64,000 nt of DNA from Yinghuangia sp035454725 (GCF_051388935.1 NZ_JBPKBI010000001.1:868001-932000), one strand, 5' to 3'. Positions 9,268 through 17,535 are shown, numbered from the stretch's first letter. Notes: a model not told the origin generated them from the sequence alone. Made by a program: numbers and translations.

Positions 9268-9385
9268 TTCGCTTTCGCCGCTTCCGCGCGTCTGCCGCCG
9301 CCCGCGTGCCACCGCCCACGGCCGCTCGGTGGCCCTGATCGCCGGGCGCAGGCGGCCGGGCCGCAAAGTGACCTGCCTCACGTCC

Positions 9386-9412
9386 TGTCACAGTCGGCGG
9401 CGACGCGGTGTC
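9386..9412 (+). promoter_or_regulatory. ECF41-type promoter upstream of the FAD oxidoreductase
   Basis: TGTCACA at 9386-9392, a 16-nt spacer, and TGTC at 9409-9412. As I recall, the published ECF41 consensus is TGTCACA-N16-CGTC, so the -35 matches fully and the -10 at three of four positions. It lies 41 bp before the start of the oxidoreductase gene, and an ECF41 sigma factor is encoded downstream in the same operon, which suggests autoregulation. Confidence 0.75.
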
Positions 9413-9453
9413 TTGAGGTCGAACACATCGGAACCGAAGACGGAGGCAGGGAC

Positions 9454-10659
9454 ATGGCCGTGAGCATCAATGTCGTCGTGATCGGCGGCGGATACGCCGG
9501 AGTGATGGCGGCCAACCGCCTGACGCAGCACGGCGGCGTGGCTGTGACGCTGATCAACCCGCGCCCGGTCTTCGTCCACCGGATCCGCCTGCACCAGCTC
9601 GTGGGCGGGTCCGACGACGCGGTGGTCGACTACCGCGACGTTCTGGGCGAGCGCGTCCGGCTGGTCGTCGACACCGTGGACCGCATCGACGCGGCCGGGC
9701 GCGGCGTGGTGCTGACGGCAGGCGAAACGGTTCGGTACGACTACCTGGTCTACGCGGTCGGCAGCGGCAGTGACACCGCGGGCGTGCCCGGGGTGGCGGA
9801 ATTCGCCTACCCGGTGGCCACCCTGGAAGAGGCGCGGCGGCTGCGGCCGGTCCTCGACGCCGCGCCCGCCACGGCCGCGGTGACCGTGGTCGGAGCGGGT
9901 CCGGCCGGTATCGAGACCGCCGCCGAACTGGCGGAGACCGGCCGCGCCGTGACCCTGGTCTGCGGCGGCGTGCTCGGGCCCTACCTGCACGCGCGCGGCC
10001 GGCGCGCGGTCGCCGCGCGGCTGGCCGAGCTCGGGGTAAAGGTGCTGGACGGCCCCGACACGAAGGTGACGGCCGTGACCCGGGACGCCGTGCGGCTCGC
10101 CGACGGCAGCGATGTGCCGAGCGAAGTGACCATCTGGACCGCCGGATTCGTCGTACCGGACCTGGCCGCGCGCAGCGGGCTGACCACCGACGCGTCGGGC
10201 CGCCTGCTCACGGACGAGACGCTGACCAGCGTGGACGATGAGCGCATCGTCGCGGCCGGCGACTCGGCGTCCCCCTCGGGCCTGCCGCTGCGGATGAGCT
10301 GCCAGGCCGCGATGCCCATGGGGGCGCGGGCCGCCGACACGGTGCTCGCCCGGGTCGCGGACGCACAGCCCGAGACCCTCAACCAGTCGTTCGCCGCCCA
10401 GTGCATCAGCCTGGGGCGGCGTGGTGGCATCTTCCAGTTCGCCACCCGCGCCGACGTCGCGGTGCGGTTCAACATCAACGGCCGCCTGGGCGCCAAGCTC
10501 AAGGAGACGGTGTGCAAGGGGGTCGTCAAGCACCTGGCCGACGAGGCCGGAAAGCCCGGCTCGTACCGCCTGCACCGCCTCTCGGGAGGTGACACACGAC
10601 GCAAACTGCTGGAGGCCCGTCGCGTCGAGGCGCCGGCTGACGCCGAACACGCGGCCTAG
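9454..10659 (+). CDS. FAD-dependent pyridine nucleotide-disulfide-type oxidoreductase (NDH-2-like)
   Basis: 401 aa with two dinucleotide folds: VVVIGGGYAGVMAA at residues 7-20 for FAD and VTVVGAGPAGIETA near residue 150 for NAD(P)H. The FAD-contacting AAGDSA motif lies near residue 268. This is the NDH-2/FSP1-like group that oxidises NAD(P)H with a quinone or other acceptor. No C-terminal membrane helix is obvious. It sits 50 bp upstream of an ECF41 sigma gene, and oxidoreductases are among the common partners of ECF41. GGAGGCAGGGAC precedes the ATG. The substrate is not known. Confidence 0.88.
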   Translation: MAVSINVVVIGGGYAGVMAANRLTQHGGVAVTLINPRPVFVHRIRLHQLVGGSDDAVVDYRDVLGERVRLVVDTVDRIDAAGRGVVLTAGETVRYDYLVYAVGSGSDTAGVPGVAEFAYPVATLEEARRLRPVLDAAPATAAVTVVGAGPAGIETAAELAETGRAVTLVCGGVLGPYLHARGRRAVAARLAELGVKVLDGPDTKVTAVTRDAVRLADGSDVPSEVTIWTAGFVVPDLAARSGLTTDASGRLLTDETLTSVDDERIVAAGDSASPSGLPLRMSCQAAMPMGARAADTVLARVADAQPETLNQSFAAQCISLGRRGGIFQFATRADVAVRFNINGRLGAKLKETVCKGVVKHLADEAGKPGSYRLHRLSGGDTRRKLLEARRVEAPADAEHAA

Positions 10660-10709
10660 CGCACATACCGGCTTCGGCAGCGCCGGCCACGAGAACGGGA
10701 GAGCGAGAC

Positions 10710-11606
10710 ATGACCGACCATGCCACCGATCCGGCGACCGATTCCTTCCTCGCACATCGCAACCTGCTGTTCACGGTGGCGTACGAGATGCTCGGAACGG
10801 CAGCCGACGCGGAGGACGTCCTCCAGGAAACCTGGCTGCGGTGGGCCAAGGTCGACCTGGCACAGGTGCGCGACCAGCGCGCGTATCTGGTCCGGATCAC
10901 GACCCGGCAGTCGCTCAACCGGCTGCGGACCCTTCAGCGGCGCAAGGAGGCGTACGTCGGCCAGTGGCTGCCCGAACCGCTGCTCACCGCGCCGGATGTG
11001 GCCGACGACGTCGAGCTCGCCGAGAGCGTGTCGATGGCGATGATGCTCGTCCTGGAAACGCTCTCGCCCACCGAGCGTGTCGTCTTCGTCCTGCGCGAGG
11101 CTTTCGACTTCGGCTACGACGAGATCGCGAGCGCCGTCGGCAAGAGTCCCGCCGCGGTCCGTCAGATCGCCCACCGCGCCCGGAACCACGTCGACGCGCG
11201 CCGTCCCCGCCAGGCGGCGTCCGCGAGCCAGACCCGTGCGGCCGTGGAGGCGCTGCAACGGGCGTTCGAGACCAGGGACATGCAGGGGCTGCTCGACGTT
11301 CTGGCCCCGGACGTCGTTCTGGTCAGCGACGGCGGCGGGATCAAGCGCGCCGCGCTGCATCCGGTCGTCGGTGCCGAGAAGGTGGCCCGCTTCTATCTCG
11401 GCGGCTCGGCCAAGACCGGGAGCATCATGACCTTCGACCCGACGCTGGTCAACGGCCACCCCGCACTCGTCGCCCATGTGAACGGCGAGTTCGAGGGCAT
11501 CCTGGCCATCCATGTCGAGGACGGCCGCGTCGCCGGCCTCTACTTCGTCCGCAACCCGGAGAAGCTGACCCACGTCGGTTCCGAGACCCCGCTCACCCTG
11601 CGGTGA
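10710..11606 (+). CDS. ECF41-family (SigJ-like) RNA polymerase sigma factor
   Basis: 298 aa. Sigma region 2 (residues 10-75, with AEDVLQETWLRW) and region 4 (about 105-165, with LREAFDFGYDEIASAVG) are followed by a SnoaL-like C-terminal domain of about 120 aa. The tail carries the ECF41 hallmarks: DGGG-K as DGGGIK near residue 207, NGHPA, and a NPxKL end as NPEKL. In this family the tail replaces an anti-sigma factor and modulates activity; no anti-sigma gene is nearby. A matching promoter lies before the operon. GGGAGAG precedes the ATG. Confidence 0.93.
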   Translation: MTDHATDPATDSFLAHRNLLFTVAYEMLGTAADAEDVLQETWLRWAKVDLAQVRDQRAYLVRITTRQSLNRLRTLQRRKEAYVGQWLPEPLLTAPDVADDVELAESVSMAMMLVLETLSPTERVVFVLREAFDFGYDEIASAVGKSPAAVRQIAHRARNHVDARRPRQAASASQTRAAVEALQRAFETRDMQGLLDVLAPDVVLVSDGGGIKRAALHPVVGAEKVARFYLGGSAKTGSIMTFDPTLVNGHPALVAHVNGEFEGILAIHVEDGRVAGLYFVRNPEKLTHVGSETPLTLR

Positions 11607-11646
11607 ACGCCACGCCGTCGGGAACCGACCGGCCTCGCGGCGCGGT

Positions 11647-12150
11647 TCAGTGCTGCGCCGCGTGGTTGTCGAACGGCGCGACCACCGAACGCAGGAGGTT
11701 CGCGAGGGCCGCGCGCTGGCCGCTGTCGAGTCCGGCGAGGATGTCGCGCTCGTGTTCGAGCAGGTCGGCCATCGCGGAGTCGACACGGTCGCGGCCTTCG
11801 TCGGTGAGGCGTACCAGGACGCCCCTGCGGTCGCCGGGGTCGGGCAGACGCAACACCAGCCCCTTGGCGGTGAGCCGGTCGATGCGGTTGGTCATCGTGC
11901 CGGACGTGACGAGGGTCTGGGTGAGCAACTGGCCGGGCGAGAGCTGGTACGGTGCGCCCGCGCGGCGCAGGGCCGACAGCACGTCGAATTCCCATGGTTC
12001 GAGGTCGCGCGCGGAGAAGGCGAGCCGACGGGCGCGGTCGAGGTGACGGGCAAGGCGCGTGACCCGGCTGAGTACCTCCAGCGGCTCGACGTCGAGGTCG
12101 GGGCGCTCGCGGCGCCACGCTTCGATCAGTCGGTCGACCTCGTCCTTCAT
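11647..12150 (-). CDS. MarR-family transcriptional regulator
   Basis: 167 aa. The winged helix occupies about residues 40-125, with the recognition region SGTMTNRIDRL and the wing DPGDRRGVLVRLT, both typical of MarR. The ATG at 12150 gives the standard N-terminus (MKDEVDRLIEAW). It is divergent from the methyltransferase at 12338, and a perfect 14-bp palindrome lies in the shared region 36-49 bp upstream of its start. It probably represses itself and the methyltransferase. The ligand is unknown. Confidence 0.93.
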   Translation of the reverse strand: MKDEVDRLIEAWRRERPDLDVEPLEVLSRVTRLARHLDRARRLAFSARDLEPWEFDVLSALRRAGAPYQLSPGQLLTQTLVTSGTMTNRIDRLTAKGLVLRLPDPGDRRGVLVRLTDEGRDRVDSAMADLLEHERDILAGLDSGQRAALANLLRSVVAPFDNHAAQH

Positions 12151-12185
12151 GGGGTGCAGTCTAGCGAGTCGTTTGATGCCGAGCC

Positions 12186-12199
12186 TCTTGACGTCAAGA
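12186..12199. promoter_or_regulatory. MarR operator candidate, perfect palindrome
   Basis: TCTTGACGTCAAGA is a perfect 14-bp palindrome with the TTGA-N2-TCAA core typical of MarR operators. It lies between the divergent MarR gene and the methyltransferase gene. Confidence 0.75.
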
Positions 12200-12337
12200 C
12201 AAACCCTTCGAGAGGGTGTCGTCGTGGGCGCCGCCCGTCGTGGGGAGGTGCCCGCTTCCGCCCCCTTGTACCGTGGCGTCGGGGCCAAGTCGCCGACACG
12301 GCCGGGCGCCACGTGCACGTATTTCCCGAAGGCAGCC

Positions 12338-13114
12338 ATGTGGGACCCCGACCGCTATCTCCGCCACGCGGACCACCGCCTGCGTCCGTTCCACGACCTG
12401 CTCGCCCGGGTTCCGACCGCGTCGCCGGCCCGCGTCCTCGACCTGGGCTGCGGACCCGGCAACGCGACGGCCGAGCTCGCCGACCGCTGGCCGGAGGCGT
12501 ACGTCACCGGGCTCGACAACTCCGCCGAGATGATCGAGTCCGCGCAGGCGCACGCCCGGCCGGGGCGGCTCGACTTCCGGGCCGCCGATCTGGCGGCCGA
12601 CACCTGGCTGCCCGACGGCGGTGTCGACGTCATGGTCTGCAACGCGGTGCTGCACTGGGTCCCCGGACACCTCGCGCGGCTGCCGGGGTGGACGGACGCT
12701 CTCACTCCCGGCGGATCGTTCGCGCTTCAGGTCCCCGCCAACTTCGGCGACCCGGCGCACGTCCTGCTCGACGAACTCGCGGCGTCCGCGCGGTGGAAGG
12801 CCCGCGTCGCCGGAGAGCCGCGGCGGTTCGCGGTGCATTCCGCCGACGAGTACCTCGACGTGCTGGCCCGGCCCGGGTTCCGCGTCGACGCGTGGGACAC
12901 GACGTACCGGCATGTGCTGCACGGGTCGGACCCTGTGCTCTCCTGGATGGAGGGCACCGCGCTGCGGCCCGTCCTCGCTGCCCTCCCGGATCCTGAACGG
13001 GCCGAATTCCTCAGCGAATACGGCGCGTTGCTCGCCGACGCGTACCCCGCACGGGACCACGGGACGGTGCTGCCCTTCCGCCGCGTCTTCGCGGTCGCCG
13101 TCAAGGACGCGTGA
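12338..13114 (+). CDS. tam: Trans-aconitate 2-methyltransferase-type SAM methyltransferase
   Basis: 258-aa class I methyltransferase. SAM-binding motif I is VLDLGCGPGNAT (residues 29-40), with LDNSAEMI and NAVLHWVP following. The N-terminal MWDPDRYL and the CNAVLHWV and WMEGTALRP segments match Tam, which methylates trans-aconitate and so relieves inhibition of aconitase. GAAGG lies 6 nt before the ATG. Divergence from a MarR gene suggests inducible expression. Other carboxylate substrates are possible. Confidence 0.88.
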   Translation: MWDPDRYLRHADHRLRPFHDLLARVPTASPARVLDLGCGPGNATAELADRWPEAYVTGLDNSAEMIESAQAHARPGRLDFRAADLAADTWLPDGGVDVMVCNAVLHWVPGHLARLPGWTDALTPGGSFALQVPANFGDPAHVLLDELAASARWKARVAGEPRRFAVHSADEYLDVLARPGFRVDAWDTTYRHVLHGSDPVLSWMEGTALRPVLAALPDPERAEFLSEYGALLADAYPARDHGTVLPFRRVFAVAVKDA

Positions 13115-13187
13115 CACACCGTCAGGTCCGTTGGGACGGAGGGAATTCGCTGGGCGCGGTGTCGACCGGGGGGCGAAAGGATGGGGC

Positions 13188-13390
13188 CTTGACTTCCTCC
13201 CCCTCGTGAACGAGGGGAACTCCCCTCGGCCTCGCGGCCGAGCCGCCGTGCGTCAGCGCGGCGGTCGGGACCTTTCCTGCTTCACCGACCGTCGCCCGCC
13301 CGGGAAGGACTTCTCCCGCTCGGGTCTTACACCGTCTCCACAGGCAGCAACCGCCAGCCCGGCGGCCAGAATGTTCGTCGCCGCGTTCAC
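13188..13390 (-). ncRNA. Putative omega (reRNA) guide at the tnpB 3' end
   Basis: TnpB proteins of this family use a guide RNA that overlaps the 3' end of tnpB and runs to the right end of the element, with the guide taken from the flanking DNA. By that rule the scaffold would end near 13188 and the guide would be the host sequence just below it. This is inferred from family knowledge and the terminal hairpin, not from a detected consensus. Confidence 0.35.
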
Positions 13391-14437
13391 GTCGCGGTCG
13401 TGGACCGCGCCGCAGCCGCACGTCCACTCCCGGACGTCCAGCGGCAGCTTCGCCGCGACCGTCCCGCACGCCCCGCACAGCTTCGAGCTGGGGAACCAGC
13501 GGTCGACCACGACGAGTTCGCGCCCGTACCAGGCGCACTTGTACTCCAGCATCCCCCGCAGGTCCCGCCACCCCGCATCCGAGATCGCGCGGGCAAGGGA
13601 GCGGTTCTTGACCAGATTGCGGACGGACAGGTCCTCGATCACGACCACTTGGTTATCGCGGACGAGCCGAGTCGACAGCTTGTGCAGGTGGTCCCGGCGC
13701 CGGTCGGCGATCCGCGCGTGGACCCGCGCGACACGCAGCCGGGCCCTGGCCCGGTTGTTCGAGCCCTTGGCCTTGCGGGCCAGGTCCCGCTGCGCGCGGG
13801 CGAGGCGTTCGCGGTCACGGCGCTCATGCCTCGGGTTGGCGACCTTCTCCCCGGTGGAGAGGGTCGCCAGGGACGTGATCCCGACATCCACGCCGACCGC
13901 GTCGGCGGTGGCCGGTGCGGGGGTGACCGTGTCGTCGCACAGCAGGGACACGAACCAGCGCCCGGCCGCGTCGCGGGACACGGTCACCGTCGACGGCACC
14001 GCACCGGCGGGCAGCGGACGCGACCACACGATGTCCAGGGGCTCGGACATCTTCGCCAGCGTGAGCCGGCCGTCGCGGTAGCGGAACGCGGAGGAGGTGT
14101 ACTCCGCCGACTGCCGCGACTTCCGCTTGGACTTGAATCGCGGGAACCGGGCCCGTTTCGCGAAGAAGTTCACGAACGCCGTCTGCAGGTGCCGCAGCGC
14201 CTGCTGCAACGGCACACACGACACCTCACGCAAAAACCCCAGCTCCGCAGTCTGCTTCCACCCAGTCAGCATCGCGGACGTCGCGCCGTAGCCCACCCGC
14301 TCCCGCCGCGACTCCCACGCCTCGGAACGCGCCCGCAACGCCAGGTTGTAGACCTTCCGGACGCACCCGAACGTCCGCACCAGCTCAGCAGCCTGCGCAT
14401 CGGTCGGGTGGAAGCGGTACCGAAACGCCCGCTTCAC
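13253..14437 (-). CDS. tnpB: RNA-guided endonuclease TnpB
   Basis: 394 aa, full length for TnpB. The N-terminal helical/OrfB domain begins AFRYRFHPT. The RuvC triad is visible as D184 (VGVDVGITS), E269 (VVIEDLSVRNL) and an Asp in HDRDVNAATNI (about 347-349). The zinc ribbon is C321-x2-C324 and C340-x-C342. A GTG start is chosen at 14437 because GAGGGG lies 7 nt upstream and no upstream sequence looks coding. All catalytic residues are retained, so the protein may be active as a guided nuclease. Confidence 0.93.
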   Translation of the reverse strand: MKRAFRYRFHPTDAQAAELVRTFGCVRKVYNLALRARSEAWESRRERVGYGATSAMLTGWKQTAELGFLREVSCVPLQQALRHLQTAFVNFFAKRARFPRFKSKRKSRQSAEYTSSAFRYRDGRLTLAKMSEPLDIVWSRPLPAGAVPSTVTVSRDAAGRWFVSLLCDDTVTPAPATADAVGVDVGITSLATLSTGEKVANPRHERRDRERLARAQRDLARKAKGSNNRARARLRVARVHARIADRRRDHLHKLSTRLVRDNQVVVIEDLSVRNLVKNRSLARAISDAGWRDLRGMLEYKCAWYGRELVVVDRWFPSSKLCGACGTVAAKLPLDVREWTCGCGAVHDRDVNAATNILAAGLAVAACGDGVRPEREKSFPGGRRSVKQERSRPPR

Positions 14438-14592
14438 GGAAGAACCCCTCACAGCGAGCAACCATACCGTCGCTGCCTGTGTGTGCTCAACGGCGTTTCG
14501 CCCCGGGGCGAAACGCCTGTCCCTGCCCTGCTCTCCGCAGGCGATCCGATTCCTCCCCCGCCGGAAGGCGGGGGTTTCCTCGGAGGATTCCG

Positions 14593-14658
14593 ATGAACCG
14601 CATCCACAACGCCGCCAGCTCACTGCGCGGCCTCGCCCTCGGAGACTTCGACGAGCCT
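14593..14658 (+). pseudogene. Stub resembling an ADP-ribosylglycohydrolase N-terminus
   Basis: About 22 codons from an ATG encode a segment with SLRGLALGD, which resembles the start of ADP-ribosylglycohydrolases (GLALGDALG). Similarity stops at once and the TetR gene ends on the other strand two bases later. It adjoins the left end of the TnpB element. Probably the remnant of a gene lost by deletion or insertion, though so short a match could be chance. Confidence 0.35.
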
Positions 14659-14659
14659 G

Positions 14660-15322
14660 TTACGTGGTGTCCGCCTTGCGGCGGGTCACCAGGCGCGGGT
14701 TCGGTTCGAGGCCGGACAGGCCGTTCCAGGCCAGATTGACCAGGTGGGCCGCGACCTCGGACTTCGCGGGGGTGCGGACGTCCAGCCACCACTGGCCGGT
14801 GAGCGCGACCATGCCGACGAGCATTTGCGCGTACATCGGGGCGAGCTTCGGGTCGTAGCCGCGCGAGGCGAACTCCAGGCCGAGGATGTGCTCGACCTGG
14901 GACGCGATGTCGCTGATCAGCGAGGCGAACGTGCCGGTGGACTGGGCGACGGGAGAGTCCCGGACCAGGATCTGGAAGCCGTCGGTCGAGTGTTCGATGT
15001 AGTCGAGCAGGCCGAATGCGGCCTGTTCGAGCAGTTCGCGGGGATGGCCGCCGGTCAGGGCACTGGTGACGCCGTCGAGGAGGATGCTCATCTCGCGGTC
15101 GACGACGACCGCGTACAACCCCTCCTTGCCGCCGAAATGCTCGTACACGACGGGTTTGGAGACGCCCGCCTTGGCGGCGATCTCCTCCACGCTCGTCGCG
15201 TCGAAGCCCCGCTCCGCGAACAGCGTCCGACCGATCTCGATCAGTTGTTCGCGCCGTTCCTTGCCGGTCATGCGGACACGACCGCCGCCGCGCGGACTGC
15301 CGCGTCTGCTGGTCTCGGTCAT
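14660..15322 (-). CDS. TetR-family regulator of the desaturase operon
   Basis: 220 aa. The N-terminal HTH (about residues 18-65) has TRxxLFAERGFDATSVEEIAAKAGVSK-type sequence with YEHFGGKEGLY, typical of TetR. The remainder is the helical ligand-binding domain. A GTG codon immediately before this ATG is an alternative start. It begins 8 bp after the desaturase stop, so the two form an operon. A 20-bp inverted repeat at 16378-16397 upstream of the operon is the likely operator. The ligand is probably a fatty acyl compound, by analogy with other desaturase-linked TetR proteins. Confidence 0.92.
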   Translation of the reverse strand: MTETSRRGSPRGGGRVRMTGKERREQLIEIGRTLFAERGFDATSVEEIAAKAGVSKPVVYEHFGGKEGLYAVVVDREMSILLDGVTSALTGGHPRELLEQAAFGLLDYIEHSTDGFQILVRDSPVAQSTGTFASLISDIASQVEHILGLEFASRGYDPKLAPMYAQMLVGMVALTGQWWLDVRTPAKSEVAAHLVNLAWNGLSGLEPNPRLVTRRKADTT

Positions 15323-15329
15323 CACTCCA

Positions 15330-16292
15330 TCATGCCGCGCGTCGTGCGGCGATCCGCGCGCGGTCCGGCCATCTCACGTCCGAGACCCAACCGAGCTTCT
15401 CCATCCACCGGATGATCCGGGCGCTGGAGTCCAATTGTCCGCGCAGCACACCGTGCCGGGCCGACGTCTGGTCCGCGTGGTGCAGGTTGTGCCACGACTC
15501 GCCCATCGACGGGATCGCGAGCCACCACACGTTGCCGGACTTGTCCCGCGAACGGAACGGCTGGTTGCCGACCGCGTGGCAGATCGAGTTGATCGACCAC
15601 GTCACGTGGTGCAGCAGCCCGACGCGGACCAGGCCGGCCCAGAAGAACGCGGTCAGCGCGCCCTGCCACGACCACGTGATCAGGCCGCCGGCCAGCGCGG
15701 GGAGTGTCAGCGAGACGGCGACCCACAAGGGAAATTGCCGCGACAGGCGGACCATCAGGGGGTCCTTGAGCAGGTCGGGCGCGTATTTGTCCTGCGGGCT
15801 CTGCTCGGGGTCGAACAGCCAGCCCATGTGGGCCCACCACATGCCCTTGGCGAGGCCCCGGAACCCGCTGCCGTACCGCCACGGCGAGTGCGGGTCGCCT
15901 TCCTGGTCGGAGAACTTGTGGTGCTTGCGGTGGTCGGCCACCCACCGGACCAGCGGCCCCTGGACCGCCATGTTGCCGGCGACCGCCAGTGCGATGCGCA
16001 CCTTGCGGCCGGCCTTGAAGGATCCGTGGGTGAAGTAGCGGTGGAAGCCGATCGTGATGCCGTGGCCGGTGATCGCGTACATGATCACGACCAGCGCCAC
16101 GTCAAGCCACGACAGGCCCCACCCCCACATGACGGGGACGGCGGCGATCAGTGCCGCGAAGGGGATGCCGATGAACAACGCGAGTGCGATCTGCTCGGCC
16201 AGGTTCTTGCGCTCGCCGCCCAGCGTGCCCCTTGCCGGGGCCGGCGTCGGGGTCTCGGGGGCGAGCACGGCGGTGCCGGACGAAGGTGTCAT
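15330..16292 (-). CDS. Delta-9-type acyl-CoA/acyl-lipid fatty acid desaturase
   Basis: 320-aa di-iron membrane desaturase. The three His boxes are HRYFTH, HRKHH and HNLHH, and the membrane segments lie in two hairpins around them (for example LFIGIPFAALIAAVPV and LDVALVVIMYAI). This matches the DesC/DesA3-like group that adds a cis double bond to saturated chains. The ATG at 16292 has GAGGGA a few bases upstream. The TetR gene follows it in one operon. No reductase or ferredoxin is adjacent. Confidence 0.95.
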   Translation of the reverse strand: MTPSSGTAVLAPETPTPAPARGTLGGERKNLAEQIALALFIGIPFAALIAAVPVMWGWGLSWLDVALVVIMYAITGHGITIGFHRYFTHGSFKAGRKVRIALAVAGNMAVQGPLVRWVADHRKHHKFSDQEGDPHSPWRYGSGFRGLAKGMWWAHMGWLFDPEQSPQDKYAPDLLKDPLMVRLSRQFPLWVAVSLTLPALAGGLITWSWQGALTAFFWAGLVRVGLLHHVTWSINSICHAVGNQPFRSRDKSGNVWWLAIPSMGESWHNLHHADQTSARHGVLRGQLDSSARIIRWMEKLGWVSDVRWPDRARIAARRAA

Positions 16293-16377
16293 GGATTCCC
16301 TCGCACGTCGGGAGACGGAGGCGGTTTCAGGGCGCTTTAGTGGCATATAGAAGACATACGCGCGCGGGCGGATACAT

Positions 16378-16397
16378 AACCTACGGGACCGTAAGTT
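16378..16397. promoter_or_regulatory. TetR operator candidate of the desaturase operon
   Basis: AACCTACGGGACCGTAAGTT is a 20-bp inverted repeat in which 8 of 10 positions pair. It lies 86 bp upstream of the desaturase start. Core halves of the form CTTACGG/CCGTAAG are typical of TetR sites near lipid genes. Confidence 0.6.
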
Positions 16398-16543
16398 GTC
16401 GCCAGTATGGCATCAGGCGCACGCAAGACAAGATGTCGTTACGTCAACCGGGTTTACCGCCGTGCCGTTGTCAACGTGCGCCGAACGGGTGAATCGAATG
16501 GAAGTTCGAGACAGGCGAGTGGGCTTCGGTCACGCTTTCGACC

Positions 16544-17227
16544 ATGAAAGCCAAGGTCGAACAGCGCGAGCGAGCCCGAACCCTGCGGCTCCAGGGCAAG
16601 ACGTACGACGAGATCGTCGAGGAGTTGGGGGTGTCGAAGAGTTCGGTGTCGCTGTGGGTGCGGGATCTGCCGAAGCCGCGCGAACAATCTCCCGAAGCGA
16701 TGACGCGCCACATGGACATGATGCGAGCGGTGCGCGACGAAAACGTCAAACAGCGTGTCGAGCGCAACCACCGCGAAAGCGCCGACGAGTTCACACACCT
16801 CAGCGAGCGCGAGTTGCTTGCGCTGGGCGTCGGGCTGTACTGGGCCGAAGGCACCAAGAGCAAGCCGTGGCGCCCCGCCAAGCGCGTCGACTTCGTGAAC
16901 AGCGATCCTGGGATGATCCGGGTGTTCCTCGCCTGGTTGCGTTCTTTGGGCCTGGGGACCGACCGGTGTACGTTTCGCGTCTTCATCCACGAGACCGCGG
17001 ATGTGGCCGCGGCGGAGCGGTTCTGGGCCGATGTCGTGGGCGTTCCGGCCGAAGACTTCCAACCCGTGGTTCTCAAGAAGCACAACCCGACAACGGTCCG
17101 ATACAACACTGCCGAGGCCTACCGTGGCTGCCTCAACATCCGGGTGCGGCGCAGCACAGAGCTTTATGAGTGCATCGAGGGCTGGTGGGCTGGCATAGTA
17201 GAGGCTGCATCGGCGCATCTCTCTTGA
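16544..17227 (+). CDS. HTH protein with LAGLIDADG-like core, next to tRNA-Gln
   Basis: 227 aa. The N-terminus is a helix-turn-helix (about 8-45: TYDEIVEELGVSKSSVSLWV) of the recombinase/resolvase type. The middle reads LALGVGLYWAEGTKSK followed by a strand and FVNSDPGMIRVFLAWLRSLG. This resembles the LAGLIDADG homing-endonuclease pattern (LGLxxGEG ... SND ... I..FL). The C-terminal part is unassigned. It ends 27 bp before the tRNA gene. I do not know a function; it may be a WhiA-like or endonuclease-derived DNA-binding protein. Confidence 0.7.
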   Translation: MKAKVEQRERARTLRLQGKTYDEIVEELGVSKSSVSLWVRDLPKPREQSPEAMTRHMDMMRAVRDENVKQRVERNHRESADEFTHLSERELLALGVGLYWAEGTKSKPWRPAKRVDFVNSDPGMIRVFLAWLRSLGLGTDRCTFRVFIHETADVAAAERFWADVVGVPAEDFQPVVLKKHNPTTVRYNTAEAYRGCLNIRVRRSTELYECIEGWWAGIVEAASAHLS

Positions 17228-17254
17228 TGAGAGGGGAGAATGTCCGATTTGCTA

Positions 17255-17326
17255 TCCGCTGTGGTGTAATCGGCAGCACATCCGCCTTTGGAGCGGTTAG
17301 TCAAGGTTCGAGTCCTTGCAGCGGAG
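17255..17326 (+). tRNA. tRNA-Gln (UUG anticodon)
   Basis: A 72-nt cloverleaf without encoded CCA. The acceptor arms TCCGCTG (17255-17261) and CAGCGGA (17319-17325) pair fully, with discriminator G at 17326. The T-arm contains GGTTCGAGTCC. The anticodon loop is CTTTGGA, giving UUG for glutamine. It lies upstream of glmU, a placement I recall from streptomycetes. Confidence 0.93.
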
Positions 17327-17535
17327 CTGTTCACTTTGCATCCGCTCGGTTTTTTGGGCGTTTAATCGGCCGCGCGCGCTCCCATCCGAAGAACGCTGCC
17401 CAGCCCCTCCGAGTGGCATCGCCAGACCCCTGCACCGGTATCCTGGCGATGTCCGGTTTTCGTGGCGTGTTCGGGCTGCCGTCGATACGCCGTTACCGGG
17501 CGGTCCCCCGCACGCAGAGCCGAGGAGCCACCGGC

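Larger units (their letters stand above)
13188..14581 (-). mobile_element. IS200/IS605-type (IS1341-like) element with tnpB only
   Basis: An intact tnpB is bracketed by subterminal imperfect hairpins with GAA-type loops: CCCCTCG/CGAGGGG at 13200-13217 (right end relative to tnpB) and CCCCCGCC/GGCGGGGG at 14555-14574 (left end). In tnpB sense the 3' end finishes GGGGGAGGAAGTCAA, a form I recall from many tnpB elements. No tnpA (Y1 transposase) is present, so it would need help to move. The exact ends are estimates from the hairpins and the GTCAA end. Confidence 0.7.

Noticed and set aside
13200..13217. Hairpin considered as a terminator for the methyltransferase gene
   Set aside because: Its sequence and position fit the TnpB element's end better, though it might terminate transcription as well.
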